A DNA stretch of 12,577 nt from Polyangia bacterium (GTDB lineage: Bacteria; Myxococcota_A; Polyangia; Polyangiales; Polyangiaceae). Below, one piece after another: positions 1 through 6,350 of the stretch. The notes under the pieces were generated by a model that had not been told where the DNA came from, made no database searches, and worked only from the letters and a program-made list of their open reading frames with translations. The position numbers were made by a program, and so were the translations under genes. Every line of letters begins with the position of its first letter. The first letter of the stretch is position 1. Location: positions 1 through 12,577 of the forward strand of contig JAUIKB010000055.1 in assembly GCA_030430975.1 (NCBI GenBank). Reading direction: 5' to 3'.

Positions 1-87
1 GCGCTCACCGATGGCGAGATAAGCACACTCCTAGACCGGCGGCGAGCGTTCAGCGACGACGGGCGAAGCGTTTTTTGGCACCCATGA
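1..87 (+). CDS. Possible C-terminal tail of an upstream gene (partial)
   Basis: One plus-strand frame is open from the first base to a TGA at 85-87 and encodes 28 residues beginning ALTDGEISTLLDRR. A short acidic helix followed by DRRR is compatible with the end of a real protein, but 28 residues are too few to name a family. The other two plus frames do not give a better candidate: one stops at once, the other has no start before the phosphatase gene. If real, the gene ends 34 bp before the phosphatase ATG and could be in the same operon. This is weak evidence; the stretch 1-121 could equally be non-coding. Confidence 0.25.
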   Translation, partial: ALTDGEISTLLDRRRAFSDDGRSVFWHP

Positions 88-121
88 GCGTATTCCGAGG
101 CATCATTCGCGCAGCCTTTGC

Positions 122-793
122 ATGTCGGTCAAGCCTACTACCCGTTGCGTCATCTTCGACATGGATGGCGTGCTGCTCGACACCGAGCCGATCTATACGC
201 GCGCCACCCAATCGGTCGTCGGACGCTTCGGCAAATCGTTCGACTGGTCGTTGAAAGCCAACATGATCGGGCGCAGCTCGGCACGCAGTGCTGAGTACCT
301 GGTCGGTGCCCTGCAGCTGCCGATCACCGCTGAAACGTACTTGGCCCAGCGGCACCCGTTGCTTTTGGAGGGGTTCGCCCACGCGCCGGCCATGCCCGGC
401 GCTCGAGATCTGGTGGTGCAACTCGCTGAGCGCGGCGTGCCGCTCGCGCTGGCTACCAGCAGTGACCGAGAACTCTTCGACGTCAAATCCGCGGCTCACG
501 ACTGGTTCGACCGTTTTGGAGTGGTGATCTGCGGCGACGATCCGCGCATCGGTGCCTTGAAACCAGCGCCGGATATCTTCTTGCTCGCCGCAGCGGAACT
601 CGGGTTGCCAGCGGAAGCGGCCTTGGTCTTCGAGGACTCACCCGCGGGAGTGACCGCCGCGCGTGCAGCCGGCATGCGCGTCATCGCCCTCCCCGCCCCA
701 GAGCTCGATCGTGCATTGGTGCGAGACGCCGAACGGATACTCGATTCACTCGATAGCATCCGCGTCCAAGACCTGAGCCTGCTTTTCCCCTAG
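122..793 (+). CDS. HAD-family phosphatase, GS1 / pseudouridine-5'-phosphatase-like
   Basis: A 223-residue soluble haloacid dehalogenase hydrolase, complete for the family. Motif I is DMDGVLLDTEP (nucleophile Asp13, acid/base Asp15), motif II is ATSS (Thr112/Ser113), motif III is Lys147 in LKPAPDIF, and motif IV is Glu171-Asp172 in VFEDSPAGV. The region between motif I and residue 95 forms the helical cap of subfamily I. The combination ATSS, GDDP, KPAPDIFL and VFEDSPAGVTAARAAGM resembles the GS1/HDHD1 group, which dephosphorylates pseudouridine 5'-phosphate; beta-phosphoglucomutase-like and sugar-phosphatase relatives share most of this, so the substrate is inferred. The ATG at 122 lies just before the first beta strand; no clear SD precedes it. 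The 3' end overlaps the convergent citrate synthase gene by 48 bp. Confidence 0.9.
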   Translation: MSVKPTTRCVIFDMDGVLLDTEPIYTRATQSVVGRFGKSFDWSLKANMIGRSSARSAEYLVGALQLPITAETYLAQRHPLLLEGFAHAPAMPGARDLVVQLAERGVPLALATSSDRELFDVKSAAHDWFDRFGVVICGDDPRIGALKPAPDIFLLAAAELGLPAEAALVFEDSPAGVTAARAAGMRVIALPAPELDRALVRDAERILDSLDSIRVQDLSLLFP

Positions 794-2026
794 CGGGACA
801 AAGTGAGCGCGGGGCCGCAGCAGCCGACCGCTAGCACGCTGCTCCAGTGCGTGCGCTACCCACCCGGCACAACGACCGATCGCGAACAGCGCGAGCGCTG
901 ATCCGCGCGGCAAGCCCAGCGCACGGCGCACGGCAACGAGACCGATGTCGACGTTTGGTTCGGCGCGCCGGGCTTCGCGCATCGCCTCGCAGAGGCGAAA
1001 GACGAGCGACGCACGATGCCTTGGATAAGCGTCTACGAGCGACAGCAGCACGGAGGCCCGCGGATCGCCGGCCGGGTAGAGCGGGTGGGCGAACCCCGGA
1101 AACGCTTCGCCTCGATCGGCGCGACGATGTAGCGCACCCGGGACAGAGTCGCTTCGCTCGAGTTCATCCAGGAGCACTTCGACGCGCTCGCTCATCGCTC
1201 CGTGGCGCGGACCGGAAAGCGTCGCGAGCCCAGCACACAAGCAGGCGTATAGATCAGCCCCCGCACCAGCCGCGACCCGTACCGCAAACGTCGAAGCATT
1301 TAGTTCGTGTTCGGCGATGACGACGAGTGCTTGGTCGACCAACTCGCGCGCACGACGGCTCGGCGAGACACCGAAGCCGGCCAGCAGCGCGCCAGCGATG
1401 GACGTCTGTTTGGCGACCTCGTCGGCAGCGGCGCCGCGTCCGAGCAACGTCAGGCTCTCGGTCAGTCCACGAATCAAGCGCGCGCCGCGTTGCCAGTCGG
1501 CTTCCTCGGTCGCCCCGTGACGATGCGGATCGCGCGCGGCCAAGATCGGAAGCACTGCTGCGAACAGGGACGCGACGCTCACGTCGCGCGGCAGCAGCGA
1601 CGCAAGCCGGCGATAGCCACTGGGACTGACTGCGCGCCTGAAGCGCTCGGAGCGCTCAGGCAACCCGCCGGTCCATAGAAGCTCCGCAGTCCGCTCGAAT
1701 CCGACCCCGCGCAGCGCCAGGTCGACCGCCAGCTCACCGCGATAGACAGGACCGCGCGCGGTGACTTCGCAGATGCTGGACGTCAGCACGGGATGACCGA
1801 ACATAAGCGCACTGGCTGCGGTCGGCGCGTGTCCGCGACGAGCGTCCCGCCGCACCTGGAGTCGCTCCAAGTCGCGCACGTCGTACAGACGTTTCCGACC
1901 GGATTGCGCGGAGCGGGAGCGGATTAGGCCGCGACTAGCGTACGCATAGATCGTCGCCACCTGAACGCCCAAACGCGCCGCCGCCTCGGGAGCACCGACA
2001 AACAGAGGAGGCTTCGTGCGCGTCAC
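746..2026 (-). CDS. Citrate synthase-like protein with N-terminal helix-turn-helix
   Basis: About 426 residues from GTG 2026. Residues 9-56 form a MerR/excisionase-type helix-turn-helix (APEAAARLGVQVATIYAYASRGLI, then a wing and YDVRDLERL). The rest is a citrate synthase fold: EHELNASTFAVRV (His240), GPRHGAM (catalytic His275), GFAHPLYPAGDPRA (catalytic His314), PNVDIGL (catalytic Asp360) and GRCAGWVAHALEQ...RPRAHF. The classical His-His-Asp triad is therefore present, so catalysis (oxaloacetate plus an acyl-CoA) is possible, but the DNA-binding domain suggests a sensor/regulator or dual role. A TTG at 2161 would extend it by 45 non-conserved residues and would place the start inside a palindrome; GTG 2026 puts the HTH close to the N-terminus and is preferred, although neither start has an SD. 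It is divergent from a second citrate synthase and overlaps the phosphatase gene at the 3' end. Confidence 0.88.
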   Translation of the reverse strand: MTRTKPPLFVGAPEAAARLGVQVATIYAYASRGLIRSRSAQSGRKRLYDVRDLERLQVRRDARRGHAPTAASALMFGHPVLTSSICEVTARGPVYRGELAVDLALRGVGFERTAELLWTGGLPERSERFRRAVSPSGYRRLASLLPRDVSVASLFAAVLPILAARDPHRHGATEEADWQRGARLIRGLTESLTLLGRGAAADEVAKQTSIAGALLAGFGVSPSRRARELVDQALVVIAEHELNASTFAVRVAAGAGADLYACLCAGLATLSGPRHGAMSERVEVLLDELERSDSVPGALHRRADRGEAFPGFAHPLYPAGDPRASVLLSLVDAYPRHRASLVFRLCEAMREARRAEPNVDIGLVAVRRALGLPRGSALALFAIGRCAGWVAHALEQRASGRLLRPRAHFVPLGEKQAQVLDADAIE

Positions 2027-2143
2027 CGCGCGGCTCGGCGAGACGGTGCCTCGGTGGAGACATGGATCGTTGAATCCATATCGTCGATCGATCGCGTGGC
2101 CATTTGCCTGCTGTTCGCGTTGAGAATCCGCATAGTAGATAGA

Positions 2144-2161
2144 TTGATCAAGATTGATCAA
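2144..2161. promoter_or_regulatory. Tandem TTGATCAA palindromes, candidate operator
   Basis: Two identical 8-bp palindromes, TTGATCAA, lie at 2144-2151 and 2154-2161, so their centres are 10 bp apart (one helical turn, same DNA face). They sit in the divergent region between the HTH citrate synthase and the plain citrate synthase, 16 bp before the latter's ATG. On the minus strand the first half-site TTGATC also resembles a -35 box, with TACTAT 18 bp further on as a weak -10. The HTH-containing neighbour is the obvious candidate binder; that assignment is inference. Confidence 0.5.
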
Positions 2162-2166
2162 TGTTC

Positions 2167-2171
2167 AAGGA
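2167..2171 (+). promoter_or_regulatory. Shine-Dalgarno AAGGA fixing the citrate synthase start
   Basis: AAGGA ends 6 nt before the ATG at 2178, which is good SD spacing. It argues for ATG 2178 rather than the upstream TTG at 2154, which lies within the second palindrome and has no SD. Confidence 0.6.
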
Positions 2172-2177
2172 CACCGC

Positions 2178-3296
2178 ATGTTTGAAACCATGGAAACCCC
2201 GTCGCTTGACCCCCGCACCACATCCGATCCATCCCAGCCCGCTGCCCCGATCGTTACGCGGCTATCGCGGGTCGACGGCGAGCGCGGACGGCTGCTTATC
2301 GCCGGCCGGGACATCGGCGCGCTCGCGAACGAGGGCTTCGAGCGCGTCGCCAACTCGCTCCTGGCCGGCAAACCAAACGACGCGGCCAGCCTGATGCGGA
2401 CATTCTACGAGGCGCGCCAGCGCGCGGCGGAGCTGCTCGACCCGGTCCTGGCGCGCACGAGCTGCATGGACGCGGTCCGCGCAGCGTGCGCCGGACTTCA
2501 GCTAAGAGACACCGACCCATGGTCGCAGTCCGTCGACACGATCGCCGCGGTGGGTCTGATCAGCGCGCGCTGGCTGGCGTCCGCGCAGGGAGTCCGACCG
2601 CTGCCGCCAAGCCCCGTCGGCCACGCCGAAGACCTGCTGCGCATCGCGCGAGGCGAGGCGCCCACCCAGGCGCAAGTCGCCGCGCTGGATCGCTATCTGG
2701 TCACCGTATCCGATCATGGCTTGAATGCGTCGACGTTTGCCGCGCGAGTCGTGGCGTCGACGGGCTCGGACCTAGTGTCTGCAGTCACGGCCGCCATCGG
2801 TGCGCTCAAGGGACCTCTGCATGGGGGCGCACCAGGTCCGGTACTCGACATGCTCGACGATATCGGTACCGCCGAGCGCGCCGAAGCCTGGCTGGAAGCG
2901 GAACTGGATGCTGGCCGTCGCATCATGGGGATGGGGCACCGCGTGTATCGAGTGCGCGACCCACGCGCAGCCGCACTGGAGTCGGCCGTCATTGAACTGG
3001 AAAAGCACAGCGTCTGCGGCGATCCCCGGACGGCGACGCGACTGCGGCTTGCCCGACACGTCGAACAGGCTGCCGAGCGTCTGCTTGGTAGGCGCTACCC
3101 ATTGCGGGCGCTACGCGCCAACGTCGAGTTCTACACAGCCATCCTGCTGGAATCGCTGGCGGTGCCTCGCGCTGGCTTCAGCGCCGTATTTGCCGCAGGC
3201 CGCGTGGCGGGTTGGTGCGCGCACTTCTGGGAGCAGCAGGCGACCGGTCGTCTGATTCGCCCCCGGGCGCGCTACATCGGGCCTGAGGGCATCTGA
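2178..3296 (+). CDS. Citrate synthase (short bacterial type)
   Basis: A 372-residue protein of normal length for the short hexameric/dimeric citrate synthase group, which condenses oxaloacetate with acetyl-CoA (or propionyl-CoA in 2-methylcitrate synthases). The N-terminal strand region reads TRLSRVDGERGRLLIAGRDI. Core motifs are DHGLNASTFAAR (His180), GPLHGGAPG (catalytic His215), IMGMGHRVYRVRDPRA (catalytic His254) and RANVEFYT, where the usual catalytic Asp is Glu317. GRVAGWCAHFWEQ and RPRARY supply the carboxylate-binding arginines. Asp-to-Glu at this place is, to my recollection, also seen in some functional relatives (NVEFW/NVEFY), so inactivity should not be assumed. The start is set by AAGGA upstream. 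The gene is divergent from the HTH citrate synthase and overlaps the convergent membrane protein gene by 25 bp. Whether it is the main TCA enzyme or an accessory paralogue cannot be told from this window. Confidence 0.92.
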   Translation: MFETMETPSLDPRTTSDPSQPAAPIVTRLSRVDGERGRLLIAGRDIGALANEGFERVANSLLAGKPNDAASLMRTFYEARQRAAELLDPVLARTSCMDAVRAACAGLQLRDTDPWSQSVDTIAAVGLISARWLASAQGVRPLPPSPVGHAEDLLRIARGEAPTQAQVAALDRYLVTVSDHGLNASTFAARVVASTGSDLVSAVTAAIGALKGPLHGGAPGPVLDMLDDIGTAERAEAWLEAELDAGRRIMGMGHRVYRVRDPRAAALESAVIELEKHSVCGDPRTATRLRLARHVEQAAERLLGRRYPLRALRANVEFYTAILLESLAVPRAGFSAVFAAGRVAGWCAHFWEQQATGRLIRPRARYIGPEGI

Positions 3297-4882
3297 CCGC
3301 GGACCGTCGCAGGCACGTCGATCCATGAGAAGAACTGCGCCATGCACTTACGCTGCTTCGCGGGCATGTACTCGAAGTTGCGCCCGCGATCGATGATCTC
3401 CCAGAAGTCTTTTGTCGTCACCCGCTCGAGCTGTTCGCGAATCGTCGCGAGTCGCTCGTGGGGTTCCTCCGCCATGTCGTCGGCGATCAGGCGGGCCTTG
3501 GTCTCGTCGTCCTTCATCAGGTAGTACGCGGCTAGCTTCACCTGCGCTTTGCGGACGCCCAGCAGCGCTTTTTCCTGCGAACGCACTCGCAAGGGTCGAT
3601 CGAGCTCCAGGAAGTTGCTCAGCATCACATCTTCTTTCTCCGAGCCCGTCTCATTGGCGACTTGGCACAGCGCTGACACGTCGTATGCAACCGTCTCCGT
3701 GACGAAGGTGAGCTTCATGTCAAAGCTCACGTGACCGTAGTACAGCATGTGCTTGACGCCCTGAACCGCTTCGGTGGACTTGCCGAGCTTGAGCATCGCT
3801 TCGAGCAGTAGGCGGTACTGGTTGAGCACGTTGTAAGCGGTACGGACATCCTTGGCGTTGAGGGTCGCGCGCATGTACGAATTGAGAAAGCGGAACACCA
3901 GCTGGATCAGCTCCGAGTCGTTGGCCTTGGCAGCTGCTTCTCCGATGTACCGGGTATCGATGGCGATCAGATAGTTGATGTCGCGCATCGACCCGAGCGC
4001 CTCGTTGTAAATGCCGAAGTACTGCCGCATCGCTTTCCATTCGACCCACGTGCGGCGCGCCTCCAAGTCGGACAGCGACTCGGGGTCCATGGCGACGAAG
4101 TCAGGGTTGCGACGCAGCCCGGCACCTATCTTGAACCACACATCGGCCGCACTCGGCTTGATCTCCACGTAACGAATCGTAAAGTCTTTGATGGCATCGA
4201 CGGCGCCACTGGCAATGATCTTGTCCTTGCCGCTGATCGAGTTGCTCGTAATGTCGGTCAGCTCTTCCATCGCGGCGAGCGTGCCCACCTGAGCCTGGTC
4301 CGAAGCGGCCGAGTTCGACTCGACAGCACCGCGGCTGGCTCCTTTCTCGGCGTCGCTGCGGATGCGCGAGATGATGTTCATCGGCTCAAGGAACCAGAAC
4401 ACGTAGCTGAAGTACGGCGCCATGAGCACCAGCCCGAGCGCGGTTGCGGTCAGCATCACCAAGATCGCGCGCTTCGGTACGAAGCCGTCTTGAAGGGAGA
4501 CGCTGAGCCAGACCCCGATCACACACGCGATCACGTAGAACGCCATCACGCCGAGATTGACGCGGTCGCGTAAGAACATGCGGGCAACACCCGTGTACCG
4601 ATCGGCTGACAGCTGAACGATAATCGACACGACCGTGATAACGATGCCGAACACCGCCAAAATCATCCCCGCGAGCTGACTCAGCGCGTCGGCGATACTG
4701 CCGCCGTCGAAGTCGAGATACCGCGACAACGGATCGGGATACACCTTGGCCGCCCCGCCCGCCGGGGGTTCCCACAAGATAGCGTCTAGGTAGTAAAAGC
4801 CACCGAACACGAGCAACGCAGCACCAGCGAGGATCAGTATCTGAACTGTCCATGTGCGAGCGGAGGGCGTCGAACTTCGCAT
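3272..4882 (-). CDS. DUF2254-like integral membrane protein with long C-terminal helical domain
   Basis: 536 residues, ATG start. Four likely membrane helices at about 14-34, 66-92, 108-130 and 139-165. The segment SQLAGMILAVFGIVITVVSIIVQLSADRYTGVARMFLRDR followed by another hydrophobic helix matches the pattern I know from DUF2254 (AG-mi-xx-G-iv-S-ii-v-Q-L-s...R...FlrDr), a family of unknown function. Residues about 195-520 are soluble, rich in charged helices with TPR-like pairs (for example AYNVLNQYRLLLEAMLKLGKSTEAVQ, then KAQVKLAAYYLMKDDETKARLIADDM), longer and less conserved than the typical C-terminus. The gene begins 11 bp after the hydrolase stop, so co-transcription with it is likely. 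No enzymatic motif is visible; a scaffold or transport-associated role would be guesswork. Confidence 0.75.
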   Translation of the reverse strand: MRSSTPSARTWTVQILILAGAALLVFGGFYYLDAILWEPPAGGAAKVYPDPLSRYLDFDGGSIADALSQLAGMILAVFGIVITVVSIIVQLSADRYTGVARMFLRDRVNLGVMAFYVIACVIGVWLSVSLQDGFVPKRAILVMLTATALGLVLMAPYFSYVFWFLEPMNIISRIRSDAEKGASRGAVESNSAASDQAQVGTLAAMEELTDITSNSISGKDKIIASGAVDAIKDFTIRYVEIKPSAADVWFKIGAGLRRNPDFVAMDPESLSDLEARRTWVEWKAMRQYFGIYNEALGSMRDINYLIAIDTRYIGEAAAKANDSELIQLVFRFLNSYMRATLNAKDVRTAYNVLNQYRLLLEAMLKLGKSTEAVQGVKHMLYYGHVSFDMKLTFVTETVAYDVSALCQVANETGSEKEDVMLSNFLELDRPLRVRSQEKALLGVRKAQVKLAAYYLMKDDETKARLIADDMAEEPHERLATIREQLERVTTKDFWEIIDRGRNFEYMPAKQRKCMAQFFSWIDVPATVRGQMPSGPM

Positions 4883-4893
4883 CAGGGGTTACT

Positions 4894-5709
4894 CTACCGC
4901 GGGTCGGAATCAACCGAATGGAGAAACTCAGTCAGCTCGCGATTGACCTCGTTTGGACGCTCGAGCGTCAACGTATGGCCCGCTTGTTCGACCTCAACGA
5001 AGCGACTTTTGTCGACTAGGCGGTGGAGAGCCAACGCGCGGGGACGCCCGATGGCGGCGTCTTCGCTTCCGCGCAAGACGAGCGTCGGGCAACGAATCGA
5101 CCGCGCGTGCTCCGCTGCACCGGCGCGGTGCACGACGGCTAATACCGCCCGGTAAACGAGGCGCGAGTTTTGCTGCAACATCCACGTCAACCGGTCCCGA
5201 TCGGCCGCGGTGCTCGACTCACTCAGAAACGTCCGCCCGCACATGATACGCATGATCTTGGGGGCCAGCAGGCGCATACCACCGGCCCAGCCTAAACCGC
5301 ACATCGCTATGTAGGAGAGGTGGTTCTCCCGCGGCTCGGGATCGGCAGCGGTGGCCATCAGCGTGAGCGATCGAACGAGTTCTGGACGTCGAGCGGCAAC
5401 GCGCATTCCGACGAACCCACCCATCGACAGCCCCACGAAGTGCACCGGCGGAAGCTCTAGGTGCTGGATGAGAGCTATCGCATCGTCAGCTAGCGTATCC
5501 ATGTCGAGTGGCCCGGCCGCGGCGATCTGACTGCGGCCTTGCCCGCGGTGGTCGTAACAAACGGTTCGGTACTCCGGCTCGAGCGCAGCGACCTGAGGCG
5601 CAAACATTCGTCCGCTCCATAAAAGCCCGTGAGAAAACACCACCGGGTGAGGGCGCACAGCAGCCCCGCGGCGATCCTCGACAAACAGATTCACGCCCCG
5701 AATCAGCAC
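4894..5709 (-). CDS. Alpha/beta hydrolase
   Basis: 271-residue soluble alpha/beta hydrolase with all expected elements: oxyanion loop SHGLLWSGRMF (about 26-36), CYDHRGQGRS (51-60), nucleophile elbow GLSMGG (Ser95), acid Asp217 in RGSEDAAIG and His245 in QAGHTLTLERP. A helical lid occupies about 125-195. This is the lineage of 3-oxoadipate enol-lactonases, BioH-like esterases and haloperoxidase-like proteins; substrate is not predictable. Start is a GTG at 5709, directly before the first strand (LIRGVNLFVED), with GGAG about 13 nt upstream, so the SD is poorly spaced. It lies 60 bp after the asparaginase-domain gene and 11 bp before the DUF2254-like gene, all on the minus strand, suggesting one transcript. 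Confidence 0.9.
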   Translation of the reverse strand: MLIRGVNLFVEDRRGAAVRPHPVVFSHGLLWSGRMFAPQVAALEPEYRTVCYDHRGQGRSQIAAAGPLDMDTLADDAIALIQHLELPPVHFVGLSMGGFVGMRVAARRPELVRSLTLMATAADPEPRENHLSYIAMCGLGWAGGMRLLAPKIMRIMCGRTFLSESSTAADRDRLTWMLQQNSRLVYRAVLAVVHRAGAAEHARSIRCPTLVLRGSEDAAIGRPRALALHRLVDKSRFVEVEQAGHTLTLERPNEVNRELTEFLHSVDSDPR

Positions 5710-5769
5710 TGCTAAGAGGTTACTCCGGTCGGGCGGCGCGTAACAACCCGACGCTCCAGTTCATGCTCG

Positions 5770-6282
5770 TTACGCGTTGTGGCGAACGAACGTGCCCAAC
5801 TTGGTGTCTTTTACGACACCGGGAAACTCAAGCGTCTGGCCGTGCATGACGACGTACACGCCTGGCTTGAGCAACCGCACCGCCACGAGCGACTCAGTGA
5901 GGTTCTGCAGCGCGTCCGTCGTCCGCAGCATATAGGGCCGCATCGCGCCAGTCAGGACGACCGGCACCGCGGGCGGCCCCATGGCGTGGATACGCTCACC
6001 TGTCGTGGCGAGGCGATCCGTGCCGTGGACGATCACGACCCCGTCCACGCTCTGAGCGTGAAGGACCGCCGCTTGAGCGATCAGGTCGTGATCAGCCTCG
6101 GTCATTTCGAGGCTGTCCTTGTTCATCAGCCGCACCCGTTCCAGGGTCAGTCCGCGCAGCTCGAGCGAGCCGAGCATGACGTCCAACACCGAAACGCCGT
6201 TGGTGAGCAGCCCTGACAGCGGATCGTAGGTTTTCTCGATCGTCCCACCGGTGGAAATGAGAGCGATCCGCGAAGGTTGCAC
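5770..6282 (-). CDS. Short asparaginase-domain protein (N-terminal domain only)
   Basis: 170 residues from GTG 6282, half the length of L-asparaginases I/II (about 330). It matches the asparaginase N-terminal domain: IALISTGGTIEK (nucleophile-type Thr), KDSLEMTEADHD, VIVHGTDRLATTGERI (Thr/Asp pair) and VVLTGAMRPYMLRTTDALQNLTESL, ending PGVYVVMHG...GTF as in the short asparaginase-like proteins. The Lys that precedes PVV(M/L)xGAMRP in E. coli asparaginase II (the T89-D90-K162 triad) is Val here (PAVPVVLTGAMRP), so hydrolysis of asparagine is doubtful. The frame stays open upstream to 6558, but those residues are Arg-rich, non-conserved and lie across the divergent ATPase gene, so the GTG next to the first strand is chosen. 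A GATAAT hexamer ends 6 nt before it. First gene of a likely three-gene operon. Confidence 0.82.
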   Translation of the reverse strand: MQPSRIALISTGGTIEKTYDPLSGLLTNGVSVLDVMLGSLELRGLTLERVRLMNKDSLEMTEADHDLIAQAAVLHAQSVDGVVIVHGTDRLATTGERIHAMGPPAVPVVLTGAMRPYMLRTTDALQNLTESLVAVRLLKPGVYVVMHGQTLEFPGVVKDTKLGTFVRHNA

Positions 6283-6288
6283 AGGAGC

Positions 6289-6316
6289 ATTATCGGCAGT
6301 AGCGCGTAGGCCGCAA
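6289..6316 (-). promoter_or_regulatory. Candidate promoter of the asparaginase-hydrolase-DUF2254 operon
   Basis: On the minus strand TTGCGG (6316-6311), a 16-bp spacer and GATAAT (6294-6289) form a sigma70-like pair. The -10 matches TATAAT at five of six positions; the -35 matches mainly in TTG. GATAAT ends 6 nt before the GTG at 6282, so transcription would begin at about the start codon, implying a leaderless mRNA. This agrees with the absence of an SD. Confidence 0.4.
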
Positions 6317-6338
6317 GCCCACACGTCCAAGAGTGCGC

Positions 6339-6344
6339 TAGACT
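6339..6344 (+). promoter_or_regulatory. Candidate -10 box of the ATPase gene
   Basis: TAGACT (TAnnnT pattern) ends 6 nt before the ATG at 6351. There is no convincing -35 and no SD apart from a short GGA too close to the ATG. A leaderless transcript is possible. Weak on its own, stronger because the divergent gene shows the same arrangement. Confidence 0.27.
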
Positions 6345-6350
6345 TTGGAA

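Noticed and set aside
847..1678. Long plus-strand frames across the HTH citrate synthase gene
   Set aside because: Composition is Arg-rich with no recognisable domain; the minus strand encodes full citrate synthase motifs here.
5728..5752. GTCGGG / CCCGAC inverted repeat between the asparaginase and hydrolase genes as a terminator
   Set aside because: The stem is only 6 bp with a 13-nt loop and no T tract; at most a weak intercistronic hairpin.
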